Of a DNA stretch of 18,811 bases, positions 1 to 6,631 are shown piece by piece. Every line of letters begins with the position of its first letter. Positions within the stretch are counted from its first letter, which is position 1. Both the position numbers and the translations under genes were made by a program. Location: the NCBI GenBank assembly GCA_944327405.1, contig CALVHK010000010.1, positions 1-18,811 of the forward strand, in the 5' to 3' direction. A model generated the notes under the pieces. The model had not been told where the DNA came from and searched no databases. It saw nothing but the letters and a program-made list of their open reading frames with translations. This stretch comes from an uncultured Bacilli bacterium. Its GTDB lineage: Bacteria; Bacillota_I; Bacilli_A; RF39; UBA660.

Positions 1-1240
1 TGTAAGGAGCACTACTACTTCCTGCTCCCTCAGATATCGCGATATTAGATGTTAGATATACCGAAGGACGGACCCCGTACGAGCTGTACGCAATGTCTCT
101 GCCGTAGTTGACAGAGCCAGTATTAAACACGAAGAAGACAACGTCGGAACCCGACGAGCGCGGCGTAAGAGTCCATTGTGTTGTACTGCTATCATATAAC
201 CAATCATTATTTTTACAATCACTAAAACTTGATGAGTTCCAATTATATAATGCTAAGCAAGCTTCTCTATTGGTGGTTGATCCCCCACTTGTTGCATATC
301 CATAATCACTTGGATACATTAAGGCTATTTTTCCGTTCCATGTTGTCGCGTGTCCACTATATACTGTTGTTCCTCGTTCTTCTGTATAAAAAGTATCAGC
401 TGTACCAGCAGTAGTAGCAGATAATCCGCCGAGTTTCCATGTTACTGTCTCGATCATATTTCTTGTTGTATCATTTTTTATTCCAGTACTCGCATATGTT
501 CCGTTTCCATTTAGATAAGCACCATTTAATGTTGTTCGCAGGCTTGCCGTACTCCAATCATTTGTATTAGCTCTATCCCAAGCTATATTACCTAAAGATT
601 CACTTCTAATTAACTTAATCAATTTTTGTCCGCTTAAACCGTGTGTATCTTCACTAAATACACCTATGATTCTCCATAATTCGCAAGTGCTATTACTTGG
701 ATTTGTATAATCACTACAATTAAAATATACATAATTGTTTGGATTCGCTCCTATATATCTTACATTTCCAAATTCATCTTCTACAACTTGTTCTGGATTA
801 GTTGCCACTAAGTCTTCAATTATATCAGTTGCAGGTAACAATTCTTCATCAAAATACAAATAACACTTTGTTCCTTTAGTAGTTAGTGGGGCTACATTTA
901 ATGTTTGAGTATCCATATCATAACTCAAAGTTATACTTGTATCTTCTTCACCATCTACAGTGCAATAGCTTGCCTCTTCATTGAATGCATATCCTTCGGT
1001 TGGAATAGTATCAGCTTTTGCATATCCGTCTGTTGCAGTATCATCTTGTATGTAAACCGCTACTGCATTTAAATCTGCCAAGCTATAATTCACCGTTCCA
1101 TTAATAAGTGGCATACTTTGTGCTGTCCGATATCTTGCTCTGGTAAAATTTAATACTACTGCACTAATAATTAGTACTGCTATTACTCCAATAATAACAT
1201 TTCTTTTTGCGTGACTTCTCTTTAATACGTGAAATTCCAT
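1..1240 (-). CDS. Membrane-anchored surface protein with hypervariable-looking C-terminus, 3' end outside window
   Basis: Read on the minus strand, an open frame starts at ATG 1240 (ribosome binding site AGAGGTAAG just upstream) and stays open for 413 codons to the left edge, so the C-terminus is missing. Residues 1-13 are basic and 15-32 form one membrane helix with no lipobox, so the rest is probably outside the cell. After a spacer region (about 40-165) comes a domain with the segment NCSDYTNPSNSTCELWRIIGVF (shown here only as a landmark near residue 175-195) and a C-terminal part ending in GVRPSVYL and a Ser/Gly-rich tail GAGSSSAPY. Such single-anchor proteins with a GVRP-type end are, from memory, common in gut Bacillota. 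Residues 361-392 are encoded by a GC-rich, A-poor stretch unlike the rest of the gene, suggestive of a DGR variable repeat in a C-type-lectin-like fold. Function is unproven; display or adhesion is an inference. Confidence 0.75.
   Translation of the reverse strand, partial: MEFHVLKRSHAKRNVIIGVIAVLIISAVVLNFTRARYRTAQSMPLINGTVNYSLADLNAVAVYIQDDTATDGYAKADTIPTEGYAFNEEASYCTVDGEEDTSITLSYDMDTQTLNVAPLTTKGTKCYLYFDEELLPATDIIEDLVATNPEQVVEDEFGNVRYIGANPNNYVYFNCSDYTNPSNSTCELWRIIGVFSEDTHGLSGQKLIKLIRSESLGNIAWDRANTNDWSTASLRTTLNGAYLNGNGTYASTGIKNDTTRNMIETVTWKLGGLSATTAGTADTFYTEERGTTVYSGHATTWNGKIALMYPSDYGYATSGGSTTNREACLALYNWNSSSFSDCKNNDWLYDSSTTQWTLTPRSSGSDVVFFVFNTGSVNYGRDIAYSSYGVRPSVYLTSNIAISEGAGSSSAPY
65..160 (-). 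other. Candidate DGR variable repeat inside the surface protein gene
   Basis: These 96 nt encode residues 361-392. On the coding strand I count 53 G/C (55%) and only 14 A (15%), and about half of the 32 codons end in C. The flanking gene is AT-rich with codons ending mostly in A or T. DGRs copy a template repeat into the target while changing A to any base, so AAC/AAT codons become NNC/NNT and A is depleted. The composition and the position near the C-terminus fit. The template repeat and reverse transcriptase are not in the window; they would be expected just left of position 1. True repeat borders cannot be set without the template. Confidence 0.5.
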
Positions 1241-1288
1241 AACTTACCTCTTTCTTGTGAAGTTCTGCTTCATTTATTAATTTAAATT

Positions 1289-1345
1289 TATAAGCTATGA
1301 TATGAATAGTTTCCTAGCTTATATATAAATTATAAGATGAGCTAG
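1289..1345. promoter_or_regulatory. Inverted AGCTA repeats around the surface gene promoter, candidate operator
   Basis: TATAAGCTA (1289-1297) is the exact reverse complement of TAGCTTATA (1315-1323), 17 nt apart. CTAGCT (1314-1319) is also the reverse complement of AGCTAG (1340-1345), and these two flank the -10 box. Three AGCTA cores lie about 22 and 25 bp apart, roughly two helical turns. The adjacent divergent gene encodes a double-HTH XRE regulator, which makes it the natural candidate ligand; that link is inferred. The outer pair could also form an RNA hairpin in the leader. Confidence 0.4.
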
Positions 1346-1357
1346 ATTAAAAGTCAA
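1329..1357 (-). promoter_or_regulatory. Sigma-A promoter of the surface protein gene
   Basis: On the minus strand TTGACT (1352-1357) and TATAAT (1329-1334) are separated by exactly 17 nt, which is five of six and six of six consensus matches. Transcription would start near 1322, giving a leader of about 80 nt before ATG 1240. The inverted repeat at 1289-1323 lies at the start site. Confidence 0.8.
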
Positions 1358-1430
1358 GAAAAATGTAGTAATTGCGAAACTTAAAATAATTAAATACAAA
1401 TATTATGAGAAAATCTTTTTGGTGAGTAAA

Positions 1431-1886
1431 ATGATATATTCAGAAAAACTTAAATATTTATGTGAAAGAACAGGAACTAAACATACAACCTTAGCTCAAA
1501 ATCTAGGTATTTCTAAAAGTAGACTAAGTGTATATATAAACGAAAAAGAAATAATCCCTTTAAAATACTTAAATGAACTATGCAATTATTTTAATGTTTC
1601 AGTAGACTATATTTTTGAATTTAATGACCTTCCTAATTATGAAAATAGCAAAAAAGAGATTAACAGAATAGAATTTGGAATTAGAATAAAAGAATTTCGC
1701 AAAGAAAATAAATTAACCCAAGTAAAGCTTGCAAGTATTTTAAATACATCTCATCCCGTAATCACAAATTATGAAAAAGGAAAATTCTTAATAGCTACCC
1801 CTTTCCTCTACACCATCTGTAAAAAGTATCACATATCAGCCGACTATCTCTTAGGTAAAACAGATAACCCAAAGTACTTAAAGTAA
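1431..1886 (+). CDS. XRE-family regulator with two tandem HTH domains
   Basis: A 151-residue protein made of two HTH_3/Cro-C1 domains in tandem. Domain 1 (about residues 4-63) has the helix pair TTLAQNLGISKSRLSVYI and ends in VDYIFEF; domain 2 (about 81-145) has TQVKLASILNTSHPVITNYE and ends in ADYLLGKTD. The matching DYIF/DYLLG ends suggest internal duplication. There is no extra sensor or protease domain, so it is a simple DNA-binding regulator. I chose ATG 1431 because GGTGAG lies 4 nt upstream; earlier in-frame TTG 1419 and GTG 1422 overlap that site and have none of their own. It is divergent from the surface protein gene and ends in its own terminator before the YhcG array. Targets are unknown; the AGCTA repeats at 1289-1345 are a candidate. 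Confidence 0.85.
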   Translation: MIYSEKLKYLCERTGTKHTTLAQNLGISKSRLSVYINEKEIIPLKYLNELCNYFNVSVDYIFEFNDLPNYENSKKEINRIEFGIRIKEFRKENKLTQVKLASILNTSHPVITNYEKGKFLIATPFLYTICKKYHISADYLLGKTDNPKYLK

Positions 1887-1901
1887 CTGGGTTATTTTTT
1901 T
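1864..1901 (+). terminator. Rho-independent terminator of the XRE gene
   Basis: ATAACCC (1864-1870) pairs with GGGTTAT (1889-1895), and further AGT/ACT pairing is possible inside; a run of T follows to 1901. The hairpin overlaps the last codons and stop of the XRE gene, separating it from the YhcG array. Confidence 0.75.
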
Positions 1902-1961
1902 ATTAAAATGTCGGAATTTATCACGGATATAAAAAATTGTGGCCATAATTCATCGAAAATA

Positions 1962-1990
1962 TTTACAAGAAGAAAAAAGTATGATATAAA
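1962..1990 (+). promoter_or_regulatory. Promoter of the YhcG array
   Basis: TTTACA (1962-1967) and TATAAA (1985-1990) are spaced by 17 nt. The predicted start near 1997 leaves a short leader that still contains the GGAGGT ribosome binding site at 2001-2006. Confidence 0.55.
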
Positions 1991-2016
1991 GTGACTTCAA
2001 GGAGGTCATGCCATAC

Positions 2017-2946
2017 ATGAATGAAGAAAACTATTATCAAGAAATCGAACATTTAATCAAAAAGAATGAAATAAATAAAAGAATAAGAAAATTAGAAGAA
2101 AATAATGATACAGTAACTACTTACTGGCATGTAGGAAGATTAATTGTTGAAGCCCAAGGCGGTAATAAACATGCCAAATATGGAAATGAGTTAATTAAAA
2201 AGTGGTCAGAAAAATTAACAAAAGAATATGGAAAAGGTTATAATATTACTAACCTAAAAAGATTTAGACAATTTTATTTAGAATTTGAAAAAGGTGCCGC
2301 ACTGCAGCACCAATTAAGCTGGACTCATTACAAAAGACTATTACCAATAAAAGATGAGAATAAAAGGAATTACTACATTAATTTGTGTATTCAAAATAAG
2401 TTATCAGAAAGAGAACTAGGAAAAGAAATAAAATCAAATTCTTATGAAAGATTAGTGAATAAACCAGAGAAAATAGATATTATTTTACCTCAAAAATATT
2501 CTATTACAACCAATATGAAAGACCCTATTATTATTAAAGTAGATAAAGAAATAACTTCAGAACAAGATTTAGAGTTAAGCATACTTGCTAATCTTGAATT
2601 CTTCTTTAAGCAACTCGGAGATGGCTTCACTTATGTAGGTCATCAATATAAATTAAGTGATGGAAATAAAAATTATTATGTAGATATTTTATTATTTAAT
2701 CTTAATCTGAATTGTTATGTTGTTATAGAACTAAAATTGCGTCCCCTAAAAAAAGAAGATAAAGCCCAAATGGAATACTATATGAAACTAGTGGATGAAA
2801 ATTTAAAATTACCACACCATAACAAAACAATAGGTATTATCATTACCAAGGAAAGTGATAAGTTAATTGCCAATTTCATTAAAAGTGAAGAAATAATCCC
2901 TTTAACTTACAAACTAAAACAAATAAAGGAGACTATCAATGAATGA
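2017..2946 (+). CDS. YhcG/DUF1016-family PD-(D/E)XK nuclease, copy 1
   Basis: A 309-residue protein with the DUF1016 N-terminal domain (about 1-150; landmarks TYWHVGRLIVEAQGG, KYGNEL, RFRQFY, LSWTHY) and the YhcG-type PD-(D/E)XK nuclease domain (about 165-300). The likely active site is D223 in YYVDILLF and E238-x-K240 in VIELKL, followed by the conserved KEDKAQMEYYM segment. Length is close to other family members such as E. coli YhcG. Family members are putative DNases often seen in accessory and defence regions; the substrate is not known here. ATG 2017 is chosen over ATG 2008 because copies 2 and 3 start at the same MNEE and GGAGGT at 2001-2006 is too close to 2008. Its stop overlaps the start of copy 2 by 8 nt. 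A GC-rich quasi-palindrome lies at codons 93-99. Confidence 0.85.
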   Translation: MNEENYYQEIEHLIKKNEINKRIRKLEENNDTVTTYWHVGRLIVEAQGGNKHAKYGNELIKKWSEKLTKEYGKGYNITNLKRFRQFYLEFEKGAALQHQLSWTHYKRLLPIKDENKRNYYINLCIQNKLSERELGKEIKSNSYERLVNKPEKIDIILPQKYSITTNMKDPIIIKVDKEITSEQDLELSILANLEFFFKQLGDGFTYVGHQYKLSDGNKNYYVDILLFNLNLNCYVVIELKLRPLKKEDKAQMEYYMKLVDENLKLPHHNKTIGIIITKESDKLIANFIKSEEIIPLTYKLKQIKETINE

Positions 2947-3855
2947 AGAAAACTATTATCAAGAAATCGAACATTTAATCAAAAAGAATGAAATAGAAAA
3001 AAGAGTTAGAAATATAGAAGCAGATAACAGTCTAGTAACAACTTACTGGCATGTGGGAAGATTAATTGTTGAAGCCCAAGGTGGAGCATCAAGGGCGAAA
3101 TACGGTAATGAATTAATTAAGAAATGGTCTGTTAGACTTACAGAGCAATACGGGAAAGGATATAATTATACGAATTTGTCAAGATTTAGACAATTTTATT
3201 TACATTTTCCAATACTTGCGACAGTGTCGCAAGTATCTTGGTCAAATATAGTAATATTATTAACACTTAAAGATATTAATAAACGGAATTACTATGTTAA
3301 TGAATGTATAAAACACCATTTATCAATTAGAGAATTACGTCAAGAAATAAAATCCAACTCCTATGAAAGACTAATCAATAAACCAGAGAAAATAGATATT
3401 ATTACTCCATCAAAATATTCTATTACAACTAATATGAAAGATCCAATCATCATCAAAGTAAATAAAGAAATAATTTCAGAACATGACTTAGAATTAAGCA
3501 TTCTTGCTAATCTAGAGTTCTTCTTTAAGCAACTAAGAGATGGCTTCGCCTATATAAGTCATCAATATAAATTAAGTGATGGGAACAAAAACTATTATGT
3601 AGATATACTTTTATTTAATGTTAAATTAAAGTTGTAGAGCTGAAACTTCGATCACTCAAAAAAGAAGATAAAGCTCAAATGGAATACTATATGAAATTAG
3701 TAAATGAGAATTTAAAATTACCACATCATAACAAAACTATTGGTATCATTATTACCAAAGAAAGTGATAAGCTAATTGCGAACTTCATCAAAAGTGAAGA
3801 AATCATACCACTTACATACAAACTAAAACAAATAAAGGAGATTATCAATGAATGA
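2939..3855 (+). pseudogene. YhcG/DUF1016 nuclease, copy 2, frameshifted
   Basis: This copy starts at ATG 2939 with AAGGAG 7 nt upstream, inside the end of copy 1, and reads for 232 residues to TAG at 3635-3637. Against copies 1 and 3 about 10 nt are missing at roughly 3620-3635, between the VDILLFN segment and the catalytic E-x-K. Beyond the break the +2-shifted frame still encodes an intact family C-terminus (VELKLRSLKKEDKAQMEYYM onward) to TGA at 3853-3855, overlapping copy 3. The 232-residue product keeps the DUF1016 domain and the first acidic residue but lacks Glu and Lys of the active site. It is probably a recent pseudogene, because the rest of the reading frame has not decayed; a stable catalytically dead DNA-binding product is possible. 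A perfect inverted repeat sits at 3212-3236. Confidence 0.8.
3212..3236. repeat. Perfect 12-bp inverted repeat within YhcG copy 2
   Basis: ATACTTGCGACA (3212-3223) and TGTCGCAAGTAT (3225-3236) are exact reverse complements around a single G. It starts at offset 273 from the start codon. Copy 1 has GGTGCCGCACTGCAGCACC (2293-2311), a 9-bp quasi-palindrome with one mismatched pair, at offset 276. Copy 3 has a weaker GC-rich hairpin at 4127-4139, within a patch that starts at offset 276 (4124). All three are GC islands in AT-rich genes. Confidence 0.8.
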
Positions 3856-4789
3856 AGAAACTTATTATCAAGAAATAGAACATCTTATCAAAAAAAATGA
3901 AATCAGCAAAAGAGTAAGAAAGTTAGAAGAAAGTAATGATACCGTAACTACCTATTGGAATGAGGGAAGATTAATTGTTGAAGCCCAAGGTGGAGAATTA
4001 AGAGCAAAATACGGAAATGAACTAATCAAAAAATGGTCTGTGAGACTCACAGAGCAATATGGAAAAGGCTATGATGCTACTAATTTAAGAAAGTTTAGAC
4101 AATTTTATAACTTATTTCCAAAATGCGCCCCAGCGGGTCTTACTTTAACATGGACACATTATCGAGAATTATTATCAATTAAAGATGAAAATAAGCGCAA
4201 TTACTATATTAATCTATGTATCAAAAATAATCTATCTAAAAGAGAGTTAAGACAAGAAATAAAATCCAACTCCTATGAAAGACTAATTAATAAACCAGAG
4301 AAAATAAATATTATTTCTAGAGAAAAATATTCTATTACAACTAACATGAAAGATCCAATCATAATTAAAGTAGATAAAGAAGTAACTTCAGAGCAAGACT
4401 TAGAATTAAGTATACTTGCCGATCTGGAATACTTCTTCAAACAACTAGGAGACGGTTTTACCTATGTAGATCATCAATACAAAATAAATGATGGAAGTAA
4501 AAATTATTATATAGACATTTTATTATTCAATCTGAATCTAAATTGTTATGCAGTAGTAGAACTAAAATTAAGGCCATTAAAAAAAGAAGATAAAGCCCAA
4601 ATGGAATACTACATGAAATTAGTTGATAAAAACTTAAAACTACCACATCATAACAAGGCAATAGGTATTATCATTACTAAAAAAAGTGATAAGTTAATGG
4701 TTAACTTTATCAAAAATGAAGAAATAATACCTCTTACATATAAGTTAAAACAAATTAACATTAAAAAAAATCATTTCCTATCAGAATGA
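3848..4789 (+). CDS. YhcG/DUF1016-family PD-(D/E)XK nuclease, copy 3
   Basis: A 313-residue, apparently intact copy with the same domain order as copy 1: DUF1016 N-terminal part (landmarks TYWNEGRLIVEAQGG, KFRQFY, LTWTHY) and a PD-(D/E)XK domain with D223 and E238-x-K240. TYWN replaces the TYWH seen in the other copies. It starts in the 8-nt overlap with the end of copy 2, with AAGGAG upstream, so the three copies look translationally coupled. The last ten residues (NIKKNHFLSE) differ from the IKETINE end of copy 1, marking where the tandem array ends. The middle segment KCAPAGLT differs fully from the matching parts of copies 1 and 2. It ends in a terminator shared with the converging gene. 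Confidence 0.85.
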   Translation: MNEETYYQEIEHLIKKNEISKRVRKLEESNDTVTTYWNEGRLIVEAQGGELRAKYGNELIKKWSVRLTEQYGKGYDATNLRKFRQFYNLFPKCAPAGLTLTWTHYRELLSIKDENKRNYYINLCIKNNLSKRELRQEIKSNSYERLINKPEKINIISREKYSITTNMKDPIIIKVDKEVTSEQDLELSILADLEYFFKQLGDGFTYVDHQYKINDGSKNYYIDILLFNLNLNCYAVVELKLRPLKKEDKAQMEYYMKLVDKNLKLPHHNKAIGIIITKKSDKLMVNFIKNEEIIPLTYKLKQINIKKNHFLSE

Positions 4790-4791
4790 CT
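4763..4791. terminator. Bidirectional terminator between converging genes
   Basis: TCATT (4771-4775) pairs with AATGA (4785-4789), extended on the minus strand by G-U and A-T pairs. The minus-strand transcript then has eight U (4763-4770), a good terminator; the plus-strand transcript has a C-interrupted U run. It overlaps the stops of both converging genes, whose ends overlap by 9 nt. Confidence 0.65.
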
Positions 4792-5458
4792 TTTCTCTTT
4801 TCATATCTATATCAATAACTGGATTATTTCTTTTAGCAATATCTTCTTCTATCATTTTATCCAAAAGAGGTGTTAATTCTTCAAGTTTTTGATTCTCAAC
4901 TTGTACTAAAGCATCAATGAAAGCATTTTTTAATAAATCTAATTCTTTACTCTCTTGGTCTAATCGGGCATAAATTCTTTGCTTTTCATCAGTATAACCA
5001 TCATATTTGCCTTTTAAGTCAATTAACGCTCTTCCTAAATTCTCAACTAATTCTTTTTGAGACTTAAATTTATCTTGATTTCTTCTGCGCCATTTTTGAA
5101 AAAAAGTATGAGTGATTTTTACACAAACTAGTCCCAATCCTAAAGAGGCTAAGCCAGAAACTACACTAACAAATGAGCTCAAGAAAAAGTTCCATCCCAA
5201 GCTCATCCAAACCTTTAAACTTGTAACAAGAAAAAGAAAAAGCACTAAAAAAGATGCAATTATAACTTTTATAATATTAGCTTCCATATTTTCTTTTTTA
5301 TGTTTCTTTAGTCGATTATTTTCTATATCATATTTTTCTGCTAAATCTGGTTGTTCTAGTAAAATTTTACATTGTTGTTCGGCTATAGCCAAAAGATCAA
5401 ATCGCATTTTTTCAACTAACCTTTTTTTCTTTAAAATGAGCTCTAAATACTTATTCAT
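4781..5458 (-). CDS. Unrecognised two-TM protein with coiled-coil ends
   Basis: I do not recognise a family. The 225-residue protein has a charged N-terminal helix (about 1-58), two hydrophobic segments (about 63-83 and 90-116) forming a likely hairpin in the membrane, and a long C-terminal part (about 118-210) rich in K, E, Q and L that looks like a coiled coil. Both ends would then lie in the cytoplasm, because the loop between the helices is very short and RRR follows the second one. There is no signal peptide. GGGGG 4-8 nt before ATG 5458 supports the start. The gene has its own promoter and terminator. A scaffold or envelope role is only a guess. Confidence 0.65.
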   Translation of the reverse strand: MNKYLELILKKKRLVEKMRFDLLAIAEQQCKILLEQPDLAEKYDIENNRLKKHKKENMEANIIKVIIASFLVLFLFLVTSLKVWMSLGWNFFLSSFVSVVSGLASLGLGLVCVKITHTFFQKWRRRNQDKFKSQKELVENLGRALIDLKGKYDGYTDEKQRIYARLDQESKELDLLKNAFIDALVQVENQKLEELTPLLDKMIEEDIAKRNNPVIDIDMKREKSF

Positions 5459-5482
5459 ACTATCCCCCTTTAAAGCCCTATT

Positions 5483-5511
5483 ATTTTACCACAATTTTAG
5501 TCTTTAAACAA
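5483..5511 (-). promoter_or_regulatory. Promoter of the two-TM protein gene
   Basis: On the minus strand TTGTTT (5506-5511) and TAAAAT (5483-5488) are 17 nt apart, with a TG extended -10 element. The -35 box lies inside the last codons of the DUF3006 gene. The start near 5476 gives a leader of about 18 nt with the ribosome binding site. Confidence 0.5.
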
Positions 5512-5694
5512 GCTATCCATCAAATTAGCAATATGCTCTTTTCTTTTTTGTGTCTCTTTTTTATCGACAAGTATTTGTACCACATCATTTTCTTTCGCAT
5601 CAGGGACCAATTCTCTAGGCAAATTAACAAACTTACCTTTATCTAACTCTACAACGGCATAATCCCCTTCAAACCGGTCAATAATTACTTTCAT
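5497..5694 (-). CDS. DUF3006 domain protein
   Basis: A 65-residue protein that is entirely one DUF3006 domain: VIIDRFEGDYAVVEL at the start, a central basic/hydrophobic LPRELVP, then AKENDVVQILVDKK and a short helical tail. These are small beta-rich proteins of unknown biochemical role. They are repeatedly found next to secreted ComEC-like metallo-beta-lactamase proteins, and that is the case here: only 6 nt separate it from the upstream MBL gene. GAAAGG inside the end of that gene serves as ribosome binding site, so the two are one operon. A role as partner or cytoplasmic counterpart of the MBL protein is inferred from context only. Confidence 0.85.
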   Translation of the reverse strand: MKVIIDRFEGDYAVVELDKGKFVNLPRELVPDAKENDVVQILVDKKETQKRKEHIANLMDSLFKD

Positions 5695-5700
5695 ATAACC

Positions 5701-6567
5701 CTACCTTTCTGTATCAACACGAATATTTACCCCGTCACTATAAACAACAACGCATCCATTTAAATCCGTCCGATAAATATTATTCGTATATTCACTTAAT
5801 AATTCTAATGTGCTATCGGCCGGATGTCCATAGCTATTGCCCGCGCCTACACTAATAATAGCATATCTAGGATTTACCATAGCTAAGAAATCCCTTGTGG
5901 TACTGGTATCACTACCATGATGACCTACTTTTAATACATCTGCTGATAAATCACCTGTAATTTCATCTAAGCTTTCCTCTTCTGCATCACCAGTATATAA
6001 AAAACTAGTATCTCCGTATGTAATTTTAAGAACAATAGAATAGTTATTTAAATTAGAATAACTATCTTGAACGGGAGCAAGCATTTCAATAGATAAATTA
6101 TCTTCATTTAAAACTTCTACACCTGCCCTACCAGTATGAATTTCTAATCCCTTATCACCAATTGTTTCTAACAAGTTTTCATAAGTTTTACTAGTACTGA
6201 CTGCTCTAGGCATGTAAATTGTTCCAATGTCAAATGCTTCAATGACTTCTGCCATACCTCCAATATGATCGGCATGAGGATGAGTAGCAATAACATAATC
6301 AATATCTGTATAACCTAAATCTTCAATATAATCGATGATATCATCCCCCGAACTTGCTATTCCAGCATCAATAAGCATAGTATCCCCATTTGGCAGTTCA
6401 ATAAAATTGGCATCTCCTTGTCCCACATCAATAAAGTAAGCTACTAATTCATCGTCACTTGCTACAAATTCTTTTTCTTCTGTGGGATTCGCTTGAGATT
6501 CCGGTACATTTATAGCACATCCATTTACACCAAATAATAATAAAGCAATAATTAAAAACTTCTTCAT
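5701..6567 (-). CDS. Secreted ComEC/Rec2-like MBL-fold hydrolase lipoprotein
   Basis: A 288-residue protein with a lipoprotein signal: KKF, a hydrophobic stretch, then VNGC with C17 as the lipidated residue (Asn at -2 is unusual in a lipobox). The metallo-beta-lactamase fold is complete: DVGQGDA (48-53), TMLIDAG (63-69), the metal motif THPHADH with H96, H98, D100, H101, TGD with D194, GHHGSD with H216/H217, and GHP with H248. This matches the MBL domain of the DNA-uptake protein ComEC, found in many Bacillota as stand-alone exported proteins. It would act on the outer face of the membrane, probably as a nuclease or phosphodiesterase; the substrate is not shown. No ComEC membrane part is nearby. 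It is the first gene of a two-gene operon with the DUF3006 gene. Confidence 0.9.
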   Translation of the reverse strand: MKKFLIIALLLFGVNGCAINVPESQANPTEEKEFVASDDELVAYFIDVGQGDANFIELPNGDTMLIDAGIASSGDDIIDYIEDLGYTDIDYVIATHPHADHIGGMAEVIEAFDIGTIYMPRAVSTSKTYENLLETIGDKGLEIHTGRAGVEVLNEDNLSIEMLAPVQDSYSNLNNYSIVLKITYGDTSFLYTGDAEEESLDEITGDLSADVLKVGHHGSDTSTTRDFLAMVNPRYAIISVGAGNSYGHPADSTLELLSEYTNNIYRTDLNGCVVVYSDGVNIRVDTER

Positions 6568-6587
6568 TTCCTACACTTCCTAATATA

Positions 6588-6616
6588 ATTATAAAGAAAA
6601 ATAAAAAAAAGAACAA
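6588..6616 (-). promoter_or_regulatory. Probable promoter of the MBL-DUF3006 operon
   Basis: On the minus strand TTGTTC (6611-6616) and TATAAT (6588-6593) are 17 nt apart. The -35 match is modest (3 of 6). The -35 box falls within the terminator hairpin of the upstream gene, so the two signals share sequence. Confidence 0.45.
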
Positions 6617-6631
6617 TAAATAATCATTCTT
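6603..6631 (-). terminator. Terminator of the 107-residue protein gene
   Basis: On the minus strand AAGAATGAT pairs with ATTGTTCTT (9 bp including two G-U pairs, 5-nt loop), followed by eight T. The hairpin contains the stop codon at 6624-6626. Confidence 0.65.

Larger units (their letters stand above)
2017..4789 (+). repeat. Tandem triplication of a YhcG-type gene, unit about 910-922 bp
   Basis: The starts 2017, 2939 and 3848 are 922 and 909 nt apart. The junctions are nearly identical: ATAAAGGAG, a 7-nt spacer, then ATGAATGA holding both the next start and the previous stop. Divergence is concentrated around codons 88-112, while the first 20 codons and the nuclease domain are very alike. 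Confidence 0.85.

Noticed and set aside
108..414. Plus-strand open frames opposite the surface protein gene
   Set aside because: No ribosome binding site, low-complexity products, and the minus strand has a continuous 413-codon frame with anchor, promoter and start signals.
1419..1431. Earlier TTG/GTG starts for the XRE gene
   Set aside because: They overlap the GGTGAG site that serves ATG 1431 and have no site of their own.
3600..3660. Programmed frameshift in YhcG copy 2
   Set aside because: There is no slippery heptamer at the break; alignment with copies 1 and 3 shows missing nucleotides, i.e. a plain deletion.
2017..4789. CRISPR array or insertion sequence as explanation of the repeats
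   Set aside because: The repeat unit is a whole nuclease gene of about 910 bp; there are no short direct repeats with spacers, no transposase and no terminal inverted repeats.
5112..5507. Plus-strand open frame opposite the two-TM protein gene
   Set aside because: It is a shadow of the minus-strand gene, with no start signals and biased Lys/Phe/Ser content.
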